12,266 bases of DNA from the NCBI GenBank assembly GCA_003555185.1, contig PWFZ01000038.1, positions 1-12,266 on the forward strand, given 5' to 3'. This DNA comes from Balneolaceae bacterium (GTDB lineage Bacteria; Bacteroidota; Rhodothermia; Balneolales; Balneolaceae). The translations under genes and the position numbers were made by a program. Below, in pieces: positions 1-8,571 of the stretch. The first letter of the stretch is position 1. Each line of letters opens with the position of its first letter. The notes beneath the pieces are model-generated. The model was not told the origin of the DNA and made no database searches. It worked only from the letters and a program-made list of their open reading frames with translations.

Positions 1-122
1 ACCCGACTTACGCGATAATGTGGCCCCCGGTGAATCTCCATTTCAATTTGACGATCAGGGAGAACTATTGCTTGAGCCTTTCTTTGATGCACAGAAATGG
101 TTTGGCACTCCACAAATCACTC

Positions 123-145
<23 letters not shown>
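1..145 (+). CDS. C-terminal end of a probable outer-membrane beta-barrel protein (partial, 5' end outside window)
   Basis: Reading from base 2, an open frame of 47 codons runs to TAA at 143-145, with no start inside the window. The fragment is rich in alternating polar and hydrophobic residues and ends ...PQITLTFGRLW. A final beta-strand with a terminal aromatic residue is the usual C-terminal signature of outer-membrane beta-barrels recognised by the BAM complex, and TonB-dependent receptors of Bacteroidota-like bacteria often end this way. The barrel assignment is inference from this short tail and the exact family cannot be told. Its last 23 nt overlap the 3' end of the convergent HAD phosphatase gene. 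The frame has no internal stop and ends on a typical barrel-like residue, so it is more likely real than chance. Confidence 0.55.
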
Positions 146-2179
<2,034 letters not shown>

Positions 2180-2271
2180 TTCTATAAAGAAGTGAATTCA
2201 GGGCAAAATGTGCATGTGAAATCGAACCCGGTTTTACTTGCACCTTGTCCAATCTCTGCATCCCTTTAACT

Positions 2272-3402
2272 ATGAGGATTAACCGACTAAAGCTTACGTA
2301 TTTCCGAAATCACGAGAGTACCGAGGTGCAGTTCGCACCACACCTGAATCTGATTACAGGATCTAATGGGGCGGGAAAAACCAATCTGATTGATGCGATT
2401 CACTATCTCTGTATGAGCCGGAGTTTTGTGGCATCAAGCGATCGTTATGTGGCGCATAACGATGAGAAGTATTTTATGGTTGAGGGTGATTTTGCCGGAG
2501 AAGTACGATCATCATTTAAAGTAAGCTGCAGCTATTCACGTGGCGAAGGAAAAGGGATTTTTGTAAATGATAGTCCGCTTGACCGATTATCAGACCTGAT
2601 TGGGATGGTTCCTGTTGTTGTGCTCAGCCCTGAGGATTTGAAACTAACGAGTGAAGGTCCGGCAGAACGCCGATCATTTATAGACAGTATGATCAGTCAG
2701 ATTTCACCAAAATATCTGCGGGACTTAATTGACTACAGGCGAATACGAAAACAGCGCAATAAACTTTTACAGGAATATCGCGGGCCGCAATCCACATTAA
2801 GGACGTATTTGGAGCCATGGGATTTACAACTGGTGGGAACGGGATCAAGGCTTATTGTAAAAAGGGCTGAAGTTCTTGAGCGGTTTACGGGGTATTTATC
2901 ACTGCAGTATCAAACAATATCAGGGCTGAACTTAAAACCATCGCTGGAGTATCAAACCATTGTAAAGGAGTTGAATGGTCTGGATGAGATTAAAAAAGTT
3001 TATCAGGAAAAACTGGCAGAAAACTTTGAAAAAGAAGTAGAACGTGAGCAGACAATAATTGGTCCGCACAGAGATGAAGTAGTTTTTTATCTTGGGGATA
3101 TGGAGTTGCGAAATTATGGGTCACAGGGTCAGCACCGACTTTTTTCAATGGCTTTGAAAATGGCACAGCTTTTCTATTATTCAGATGAGCTGGATGATCT
3201 CCCTATAATGTTGCTGGATGATGTTTTCGGGAATTTAGATCAGGAAAAAACGAATATAATTACTGAAACACTGACGAAACACAGCGGGCAAGCGTTTATC
3301 ACATCCGCTTCCGAACGTGCATTTAAAAAATCTCAGTTTGATGGCAGCGAGAAAAACTCGTGGTTTGATGTAAGTGATGGAGTTGTAACAAAAAAATATT
3401 GA
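2272..3402 (+). CDS. recF: DNA replication and repair protein RecF
   Basis: A 376-residue SMC-like ABC ATPase that binds gapped DNA and helps RecO/RecR load RecA at stalled forks and single-strand gaps. The N-terminus MRINRLKLTYFRNH is typical. Walker A is GSNGAGKT (30-37), the RecF motif GPHRDEV is at 264-270, the ABC signature-like YGSQGQHR is at 282-289, and Walker B/D-loop IMLLDDVFGNLD is at 312-323. An in-frame ATG exists at 2245, but its nine extra residues precede the conserved N-terminus, so the ATG at 2272 is chosen. Length is normal. It is separated from the DUF721 gene by one nucleotide, which implies translational coupling. No dnaA, dnaN or gyrB is next to it, so it is not in the classical origin cluster. 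Confidence 0.96.
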   Translation: MRINRLKLTYFRNHESTEVQFAPHLNLITGSNGAGKTNLIDAIHYLCMSRSFVASSDRYVAHNDEKYFMVEGDFAGEVRSSFKVSCSYSRGEGKGIFVNDSPLDRLSDLIGMVPVVVLSPEDLKLTSEGPAERRSFIDSMISQISPKYLRDLIDYRRIRKQRNKLLQEYRGPQSTLRTYLEPWDLQLVGTGSRLIVKRAEVLERFTGYLSLQYQTISGLNLKPSLEYQTIVKELNGLDEIKKVYQEKLAENFEKEVEREQTIIGPHRDEVVFYLGDMELRNYGSQGQHRLFSMALKMAQLFYYSDELDDLPIMLLDDVFGNLDQEKTNIITETLTKHSGQAFITSASERAFKKSQFDGSEKNSWFDVSDGVVTKKY

Positions 3403-3403
3403 T

Positions 3404-3700
3404 ATGGGATTTGGAAATAAACCACAGGCACTGGATAGTTTATTGAAGGAGTTTTTGAAAAAAATTCCTCACCGTACAGAACTTAAACGTGGAATGATTC
3501 TCCATGCATGGCCGGAGGTAGTTGGTGATCGGATCGCATCCGTATCAAAAAATGTACATTTCGAAGGGAGCCGTCTAGTAGTAGAAGTAGAAAATGCGGC
3601 CTGGCGCCATGAACTTCATACGAATCGATTCTCTATCGCCAAGCGTCTGAATGACAAGGTGGACGCAAAAATTGTAAAAGAAATTGTTGTCAGAGGTTGA
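3404..3700 (+). CDS. DciA-like protein (DUF721), probable replicative helicase loader or partner
   Basis: A 98-residue DUF721 protein. The core motif HAWPEVVGDRIA (34-45) and the following strand-helix LVVEVENAAWRHEL (58-71) are the conserved signatures of the DciA/DUF721 family. DciA is the ancestral bacterial protein that interacts with and loads the DnaB replicative helicase where DnaC or DnaI is absent. This copy is short and consists almost entirely of the domain, with no long disordered tail. It starts one nucleotide after the recF stop and ends 22 nt before ybbR. The recF-DUF721 pairing recurs across many bacterial phyla, which supports the assignment. Whether this protein is the genome's functional helicase loader cannot be shown from the window. 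Confidence 0.88.
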   Translation: MGFGNKPQALDSLLKEFLKKIPHRTELKRGMILHAWPEVVGDRIASVSKNVHFEGSRLVVEVENAAWRHELHTNRFSIAKRLNDKVDAKIVKEIVVRG

Positions 3701-3722
3701 AATAATTGATCATATTTAGCGC

Positions 3723-4730
3723 ATGAGCCTTTTAGATAAAATTACCGAAAGAATTAACCAGTTTTTTACCGGGTCGGGGCACTCTACAAAAGAAGAGCAG
3801 GAGGATGTGTTCTTTACCCGCGAAAAAGTGCAGGCTTTTATCTTCGCTTTTATATTCTCATTAAGTTTATGGTTTGTTGTTAATCTTGGGCGGGATTATA
3901 ATGTAACGATGAGCGTACCGCTTGAGGTAACTAATTTATCCGATGACATAGCATTGAGTAGTGAAATACCAGAATATGCATCAGTAAGTTTAAGCGGAGA
4001 AGGCTGGAACCTGATCAATGTTTATACCAGCCCACCAACAATTCTATTGAGTGCAGAAAATCAGCAGGTAAATCTGTTCGACGAGATACGACAACAAATT
4101 GGGGCTGTTTCAGATTTAAGCGTGGTGCAGGTTGATCCGATTATTGTAACTATTGAAACCGAGGAAAAAGTAACAAGAAAAGTTCCGGTTATTTCACGCG
4201 TTGAGATCTCATTGAGAGATCAATATGGTACCTTGGGTGAGCCATCTTTTCAGCCCGACAGCGTTGTTATCACAGGGCCCGGTTCCAAAATTGAGGAGAT
4301 TGAAGCGTGGGAAACTGAGGAGACAGAAGTTAGTAATGTGGCAAGGGATGTCTCGATGGAAGTTGACTTGAAAAGACCGGAGAGAGGAGGTGTTCGCGTT
4401 GAGCCTTCAACGATCCTTTACAGAGTTGATGTTGCGGAATTTACAGAGGCAGAAGCACGAATTCCTATTCGTACCAGAAACCTTCCCTCAGGTAAGGCCG
4501 TTACTTATAACCCATCGACAATTACAGTTCGATATGTTGTTCCTATTGAACAGTATAATGACGTGCAAAATACACGACCTTTCTTTGCCTTCGTCGATTA
4601 TGCCTCTATTGAAGAAGATGAGACCGGGTTAATTACACCTGAAATAGAAAAAGCCACGGATGAATTTGATGTCCGCCTGCGAAATTTTCAGCCTACAAGA
4701 GTTTCGTACTTTAATATTCTTCCAGAGTAG
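3723..4730 (+). CDS. YbbR-domain membrane-anchored protein (CdaR-like)
   Basis: A 335-residue protein with a charged cytoplasmic N-terminus (1-35), one transmembrane helix at about 36-55 (VQAFIFAFIFSLSLWFVVNL), and an extracytoplasmic region of YbbR-type beta-rich repeats. One repeat spans about 60-148 and ends IIVTIETEE. A second spans about 151-237, contains PDSVVITGPGSKIEEI, and ends ILYRVDV. A more divergent segment follows to the C-terminus. In Firmicutes the YbbR protein CdaR regulates the diadenylate cyclase CdaA and is encoded beside it. No cdaA is visible here, so a c-di-AMP role is only a family-based possibility. It is third in a tight run after recF and DUF721. A palindrome starts 19 nt after its stop. 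Confidence 0.85.
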   Translation: MSLLDKITERINQFFTGSGHSTKEEQEDVFFTREKVQAFIFAFIFSLSLWFVVNLGRDYNVTMSVPLEVTNLSDDIALSSEIPEYASVSLSGEGWNLINVYTSPPTILLSAENQQVNLFDEIRQQIGAVSDLSVVQVDPIIVTIETEEKVTRKVPVISRVEISLRDQYGTLGEPSFQPDSVVITGPGSKIEEIEAWETEETEVSNVARDVSMEVDLKRPERGGVRVEPSTILYRVDVAEFTEAEARIPIRTRNLPSGKAVTYNPSTITVRYVVPIEQYNDVQNTRPFFAFVDYASIEEDETGLITPEIEKATDEFDVRLRNFQPTRVSYFNILPE

Positions 4731-4748
4731 TTTTTGGTATGAGATGTC

Positions 4749-4773
4749 GATAGAAACCTGTCAGGTTTCTATC
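4749..4773. terminator. Perfect 12-bp dyad after ybbR, possible bidirectional terminator or repeat
   Basis: GATAGAAACCTG at 4749-4760 is perfectly complementary to CAGGTTTCTATC at 4762-4773, around a single central T. In RNA this would fold as an 11-bp stem with a 3-nt loop. It begins 19 nt after the ybbR stop, between convergent genes, where a bidirectional terminator is expected. No clear T-run follows on either side, so it may act only as an RNA 3'-end stabiliser, or be a copy of a dispersed palindromic repeat. Its core recurs at 4808-4822. Confidence 0.55.
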
Positions 4774-4807
4774 AGTAATCATCAAGATTCAGGATGTAAG
4801 TTCCACC

Positions 4808-4822
4808 AAACCTGACAGGTTT
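4808..4822. repeat. Second copy of the AAACCTG/CAGGTTT palindrome
   Basis: AAACCTGACAGGTTT is a perfect dyad of 7-bp arms around a central A. It matches the core of the dyad at 4749-4773 except for the central base. It lies 14 nt before the stop end of ispH, so the two copies sit one toward each convergent gene. Read toward ispH's own 3' end, it is a short hairpin with a C-rich flank and no T-tract. Confidence 0.5.
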
Positions 4823-4836
4823 TCGTTGACACGGAA

Positions 4837-6087
4837 TTAGGTAGCCTCAGCCATTGTTTTTTCAAACGGTTTGATGACGTTATCAACCTTTTCTGAATTT
4901 GGGTAGAAAGATAGAATCTTCAGCAGCACCTCATCCACCAATACATCCGGGCAGGAAGCACCGGATGTTAGCGCAATATTCAAGTCTTCTTGGTCTGTAG
5001 GCAGCCAGTTTTCAGTCGTGAGCATTTTCTTCTTCCACTGATTGAAGTGGTAAATGGATTCAGGAGATTCAAATTCCCCGGCATCTCTAATATGAAACGT
5101 AGGGCAGTGCTGCTCCAGAATTTCAACAAGATGCATGGTGTTAGAAGAATTATAACCTCCCACAACAATGGCTACGTCGGGTTTTGCATCAGCGAGTGCA
5201 TACGTTGCGGATTGATTTTCATTGGTTGCATAGCAAAGTGTATCTGATGTGTCAGCAAAATGGTCAAGCACCTTTTCCTCTCCGAATCGTTTTTTTGCCG
5301 CTTCTTTCAGGATATCCATCACTTCCTGGGTTTCAGTTGCCAGCATGGTGGTTTGATTAATCACCCCAAAAAACTCAAGATCTGTAAGAGGATTAAACCC
5401 ATCAGTACTTTTATGTCCGAAATATTTTTGAAAATCATCCACCGGGCGTTGTTCGGTCATAATTTCTGCCAGGATACGCGCCTCTTTTGGGCTTAAAACG
5501 ACGACAACAGGAGAGTGGTCTGCACTATGCGAAAAAGTGGCGCGGGTCTCTTCATGCTCATGTTTGCCGTGCACAACAAGACTGTAGCCTTTCTTGCCTA
5601 GCTGGTTTCCACGTTTCCAAACCTTCTCTACAAATGGGCAGGTAGTATTATACTGATAAGGATCTATTCCTTTTTTCTGAAGCTGCTCCTGAATGTCAAT
5701 GGTTGTTCCAAAGGCGGGTACAATTACGATATCCTCTGAGGAGAGTGAATCAATGGGAATGCGCACGGAACCATCCGTATCAAACAGAAATTTTACCCCC
5801 TTTTTTAGAAGGTCCTCATTTACGGTGGGGTTATGAATCATCTCGCTGAGCAGATAAATATCCTTGTTTGGATTTTGCTCCACGGTGCGGTAAGCGATAT
5901 CGATGGCATTTTCCACCCCATAGCAGAAACCAAAATGCCGGGGGATAAGAAAATTCACTGGCCCAAAATTGAGTACAGAAGGCTCCAGCTCTTTCTTTCG
6001 CGGGTCGGTAATTTTGTTCGCCTCTTTTACCTTTCGGATTATCGGAGAGCGATACATAGTGGGGATTTCAAACTCTTTGCGGGCCAT
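4837..6087 (-). CDS. ispH: 4-hydroxy-3-methylbut-2-enyl diphosphate reductase, long cyanobacterial/plant-like form
   Basis: IspH (LytB), an iron-sulfur enzyme that reduces HMBPP to IPP and DMAPP in the last step of the MEP isoprenoid pathway. It has 416 residues, compared with about 310-320 in E. coli. Probable cluster ligands are Cys55 in GFCYGV, Cys150 in TTCPFVEKVW and Cys285 in DTLCYAT. Other expected active-site segments are EMIHNP (82-87), HGKHEHEETRATFS (173-186), NQTTM (244-248), GGYNSSNT (310-317) and TSGASCPD (374-381). The N-terminal extension of about 45 residues, the HGK-HEET motif and the insertion at about 195-235 match the long type of cyanobacteria and plastids. The ATG at 6085-6087 has no Shine-Dalgarno sequence. 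It is convergent with ybbR and divergent from the helicase gene. Confidence 0.93.
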   Translation of the reverse strand: MARKEFEIPTMYRSPIIRKVKEANKITDPRKKELEPSVLNFGPVNFLIPRHFGFCYGVENAIDIAYRTVEQNPNKDIYLLSEMIHNPTVNEDLLKKGVKFLFDTDGSVRIPIDSLSSEDIVIVPAFGTTIDIQEQLQKKGIDPYQYNTTCPFVEKVWKRGNQLGKKGYSLVVHGKHEHEETRATFSHSADHSPVVVVLSPKEARILAEIMTEQRPVDDFQKYFGHKSTDGFNPLTDLEFFGVINQTTMLATETQEVMDILKEAAKKRFGEEKVLDHFADTSDTLCYATNENQSATYALADAKPDVAIVVGGYNSSNTMHLVEILEQHCPTFHIRDAGEFESPESIYHFNQWKKKMLTTENWLPTDQEDLNIALTSGASCPDVLVDEVLLKILSFYPNSEKVDNVIKPFEKTMAEAT

Positions 6088-6479
6088 AAATGATTATATC
6101 GAATAGTGAACGCGACCCTGCCGGGTTCCGCGATTAAATTCAGTTTGCTGAACAATTAGCTCGATCATGAAGATACGAAGATAAACAAAAACACGTGGAG
6201 CGATAAAATGATTCGTGAATAAGAGAAGATGAGTGCGATTTATTTAATTTTAACGGTAAAAAATGAAAAAGATGGAAATTCAGGAATTCTCCGTATCTTG
6301 AAGGCTAACAACTGATTTTCTTCCCCCTGCCCTTTTGATTTAGTTGCCTCTCTTCGGTTTTAAAGCCTGAATGTTTGTACGGCTTGTTCTCGGGCTGGAT
6401 GATATATATACCAGCGAACGTTGGAAATACAATAGAGAGAGTCAGACAACCACACATACGACTTATAAAAATTATACCA
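6088..6479. other. 392-bp divergent intergenic region between ispH and the DEAD-box helicase gene
   Basis: The stretch must contain the promoters of both genes. A GC-rich hairpin at 6111-6132 lies close to the ispH start. A short hairpin TTCAG-TTTG-CTGAA is at 6139-6152. The middle part (about 6170-6290) is A-rich and featureless to me. Bases 6300-6479 would be a long leader of the helicase mRNA if transcription starts near the TATCTTGA at about 6294-6301, but that is a weak promoter match. An open frame joins the helicase frame from 6375; its 35 codons do not resemble any DEAD-box N-terminus. I recognise no known riboswitch, tRNA or small RNA here. Confidence 0.4.
6111..6132 (-). promoter_or_regulatory. 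GC-rich hairpin in the ispH leader
   Basis: On the given strand CGCG (6111-6114) pairs with CGCG (6129-6132), and ACCC (6115-6118) with GGGT (6123-6126), leaving a 4-nt loop and a 2-nt bulge. It sits 24-45 nt upstream of the ispH start codon in AT-rich DNA. It could be a 5'-UTR structure if the promoter is further upstream, or an operator-like dyad. The core ACCCTGCCGGGT loosely resembles the AACCTG/CAGGTT dyads downstream of ispH. Confidence 0.3.
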
Positions 6480-7772
6480 ATGAAAAATTCTTCTTTTTCA
6501 GAGCTCGGAATATCGCCTGAAATTTTAAAAGCAGTAAACGAAATGGGCTTCGAAGAGCCTACATCCATCCAGTCAGAATGTATTCCCGCTATTTTATCGG
6601 GTCAGGATTTGGTTGGGCAGGCACAAACGGGTACAGGAAAAACGGCCGCTTTTGGCATTCCTGCTATTCAACAAGCCAACAAAGGATCGAAAATTCCTAG
6701 TGTGCTCATTCTTTGTCCTACCAGGGAACTTGCCATACAGGTAACCGGTGAACTTATTAAACTTGGACGCTATACCGACGGCGTATTTACCGTTCCTGTT
6801 TATGGTGGGCAACCTATCGGCCGTCAGCTGAACGCTCTCAAAAAAGGTGCACAGATTGTAGTAGGAACCCCGGGACGTGTGATTGATCACCTGAAGCGCG
6901 GAACATTGAATCTGAACAATCTTCAAAAACTTGTTCTCGATGAAGCCGACGAAATGCTGAATATGGGTTTCCGTGAGGATATCGAAAAAATTCTGAGCTA
7001 TAGCGAAGGTAAAGCTCAAACCGTTATGTTTTCAGCAACCGTTCCTAAAGCGATAAAGCGCTTGATGGACAGGTTTATGACCGATCCGCAAATGATTAAA
7101 GTGGAAGGAAAAGCGGAGACGGCTGCAAATATTGAGCAGTACGCTATGGAAGTCCGTGATTCTATGCGGACCGAAGCCATCTGTCGAACGCTGGATATGA
7201 GTGAGTTTCGCCTGACCCTGATCTTCTGCAACACTAAACGTCAGTGTGATAAACTGGTTGAAGAACTTCAGGCTCGCGGTTACACGAGTGATGCGCTGCA
7301 TGGTGATTTCCGCCAGAATATTCGCGACAAAGTGATGGAAAAATTCCGTAAACGTAAAATCGACATTCTTGTAGCTACGGATGTTGCTGCTCGTGGATTG
7401 GATGTGGATGAAATTGATGTAGTATTCAATTATGACATCCCGCAGGATCCTGAATTTTATGTTCACCGCATCGGTAGAACTGCTCGTGCGGGACGACCCG
7501 GAGTGGCGATTACGTTTGTATCAGGTCGGAAAAACAGACAGCTCCGCGGAATTGAAAAGCAGATTCGAACCAAGCTGATTCCGATTACCATGCCGTCACA
7601 AAAAGATGTGCAGGAATCCATGAAAGGAGTTCATATCGAGAACATCATAAAAACCCTCGAAGCCGGTGGTTTACGAGAATATATCGATGAACTTGAGCCG
7701 ATCACCGAAGGAAACTTCACGGCAATTGAAATCGCTGCGGCGCTTTACAAGATGAGAATCGAGAAGAAGTAA
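6480..7772 (+). CDS. DEAD-box ATP-dependent RNA helicase (DeaD/CshA-like)
   Basis: A 430-residue ATP-dependent RNA helicase with a complete two-RecA core. Motifs in order are the Q motif (F6 upstream, PTSIQ at 27-31), motif I AQTGTGKT (48-55), Ia PTREL (80-84), Ib TPGR (130-133), II DEAD (154-157), III SAT (185-187), IV LIFCNTKR (247-254), V ATDVAARGLD (299-308) and VI HRIGRTARAG (329-338). After the core, residues 376-430 include LREYIDEL and IAAALYKM, like the dimerisation segment of CshA/DeaD proteins. The DbpA-type RRM or basic tail found in longer relatives is absent. Likely roles are ribosome assembly, mRNA turnover or cold adaptation. The conserved FSELGISPEILKA fixes the start at 6480 rather than the in-frame ATG at 6375. 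It ends in a strong intrinsic terminator. Confidence 0.96.
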   Translation: MKNSSFSELGISPEILKAVNEMGFEEPTSIQSECIPAILSGQDLVGQAQTGTGKTAAFGIPAIQQANKGSKIPSVLILCPTRELAIQVTGELIKLGRYTDGVFTVPVYGGQPIGRQLNALKKGAQIVVGTPGRVIDHLKRGTLNLNNLQKLVLDEADEMLNMGFREDIEKILSYSEGKAQTVMFSATVPKAIKRLMDRFMTDPQMIKVEGKAETAANIEQYAMEVRDSMRTEAICRTLDMSEFRLTLIFCNTKRQCDKLVEELQARGYTSDALHGDFRQNIRDKVMEKFRKRKIDILVATDVAARGLDVDEIDVVFNYDIPQDPEFYVHRIGRTARAGRPGVAITFVSGRKNRQLRGIEKQIRTKLIPITMPSQKDVQESMKGVHIENIIKTLEAGGLREYIDELEPITEGNFTAIEIAAALYKMRIEKK

Positions 7773-7819
7773 CAGTTGGCAGTGTATCAGTCGCTGAAGA
7801 TAAAAATTAACATTTTGAC

Positions 7820-7855
7820 AAAATGGGTTCATATAAATAAATATGGACCCATTTT
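7820..7855 (+). terminator. Rho-independent terminator of the DEAD-box helicase gene
   Basis: AAAATGGGTTCATAT (7820-7834) pairs with ATATGGACCCATTTT (7841-7855) as a continuous 15-bp stem with one G-U pair and the loop AAATAA. A T-rich tract TTGTTT follows. It lies 47 nt after the helicase stop. The A-rich 5' side also makes it usable in the reverse direction. Confidence 0.88.
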
Positions 7856-7887
7856 TGTTTAGGGACGAGTAGTTTTTTTCTATTGAA

Positions 7888-8061
7888 GGCAAAAAGGCTG
7901 AAAGCCTAGATTGTATTCAAAATTAAAAATTACAGATTAAAGATTGCATCAAGCCACCTATCCTATTGAAGGCTTTCAGCCTTCTGTTTTTTTGCCACGT
8001 TTTTATCCTATAGCGTTGCCATAGGTTGAGTTATGTCAGGCTTCCAGCCTGTTAATTCATG
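7888..8061. repeat. Composite hairpin repeat, copy A (REP/BIME-like)
   Basis: The left end GGCAAAAAGGCTGAAAGCCT (7888-7907) carries an outer hairpin, AGGCT-GAA-AGCCT. A 49-nt AT-rich spacer follows. The 105-nt core (7957-8061) has three hairpins: AGGCT-TTC-AGCCT (7970-7982), CCTATAGC-GTT-GCCATAGG (8007-8025, one mismatch) and CAGGCT-TCC-AGCCTG (8037-8051). The outer hairpin at 7895-7907 is the exact reverse complement of 7970-7982. The core aligns by eye with copy B (8400-8503) with nine mismatches and one 1-nt indel. An 11-nt direct repeat CTATTGAAGGC occurs at 7880-7890 and 7963-7973. I see no protein coding capacity. The layout resembles non-autonomous REP elements mobilised by RAYT transposases; that link is inference. 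Confidence 0.8.
7968..7993 (+). terminator. Terminator-like hairpin within repeat copy A
   Basis: GAAGGCT-TTC-AGCCTTC forms a 7-bp stem, followed after TG by seven consecutive T residues (7987-7993). This is an acceptable intrinsic terminator on the + strand and could back up the helicase terminator. The equivalent in copy B (8412-8435) has a 6-bp stem and six T residues. Confidence 0.45.
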
Positions 8062-8258
8062 TGTCTGGAGGTTTTTACATCGAGGTTTCTAAATGGATGT
8101 TTTAAAACAGCGGTGTTTCTTAGCAAATGACCTTGATCACGTGAATTAAATAAATGATAGGAAATCTCTTCTAAACAATTTCGGACTGCTTATCAATTAT
8201 TCGAAATAACCGTTGAACTGAATGGAGACAACTTTCACTAAATTGCATTATAGGGTTT
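8062..8258. other. Unique AT-rich sequence between the two composite repeats
   Basis: No credible reading frame, tRNA-like fold or strong inverted repeat is visible here. It begins with a T-rich run and contains CGTGAATTAAATAAATGATAGG around 8140-8161 with no recognisable match. It is probably untranslated spacer, though an unrecognised small RNA cannot be excluded. Confidence 0.4.
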
Positions 8259-8503
8259 GGCAACAAAGGCTGAAAGCCTTACCTAACTCAGCCCGGGGCA
8301 GCGTGTACAGACCGGGAATTAGAGTTGAGCGTCATCCCCGTCAGGCTGAAAACCTGGAATAGGATGCATTTCGATAAACAGATATTGAATAAAAATTTAC
8401 CCATCCTGTTTAAGGCTTACAGCCTTCTGTTTTTTACCACGTTCTTATCCTATGGCGTTGCTATAGGTTGAGTTATGTCAGGCTTTCAGCCTGTTAATTC
8501 ATG
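8259..8503. repeat. Composite hairpin repeat, copy B, with an expanded spacer
   Basis: The left end GGCAACAAAGGCTGAAAGCC (8259-8278) matches that of copy A with one inserted base. The outer hairpin is AAGGCT-GAA-AGCCTT (8266-8280). The spacer is 119 nt, against 49 nt in copy A, and holds extra dyads: AACTC/GAGTT enclosing CCCGG/CCGGG (8285-8326), and CAGGCTGAAAACCTG (8342-8356). The 104-nt core (8400-8503) holds AAGGCT-TAC-AGCCTT (8412-8426), CCTATGGC-GTT-GCTATAGG (8449-8467, one G-U pair) and CAGGCT-TTC-AGCCTG (8479-8493). It has the same orientation as copy A. Confidence 0.8.
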
Positions 8504-8530
8504 GGCTTAGAGATTTACCCATCATGAATT

Positions 8531-8571
8531 GACTGCCTACTGTCTACTGCCAACTGCCACTGCAAACTGAT
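8531..8571. repeat. Degenerate heptamer array (ACTGCC-type)
   Basis: Consecutive units GACTGCC, TACTGTC, TACTGCC, AACTGCC, ACTGCA and AACTGAT run with a 7-nt period (one unit is 6 nt) up to the end of the M14 peptidase gene. ACTGCCAACTG at 8546-8556 has an exact reverse complement, CAGTTGGCAGT, at 7773-7783, immediately after the helicase stop. The same short sequence therefore borders the intergenic block at both ends in opposite orientation. Confidence 0.6.

Noticed and set aside
6375..6479. Upstream in-frame extension of the DEAD-box helicase
   Set aside because: The 35 residues show no family similarity, and the conserved N-terminal Q-motif region starts just after the ATG at 6480.
6594..7466. 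Two overlapping antisense frames of about 140 codons opposite the helicase gene
   Set aside because: They lie wholly within a strongly conserved coding gene. Their translations show no domain or motif, so they are shadows of the helicase codons.
7888..8503. CRISPR array
   Set aside because: There are only two long copies with unequal internal spacing, the units are multi-hairpin and not 24-40-nt repeats, and no cas genes are present.
7773..8570. A small protein gene or tRNA in the large intergenic region
   Set aside because: Both strands are broken by frequent stops, no cloverleaf-like fold or CCA end was found, and the recognisable structure is explained by terminators and hairpin repeats.
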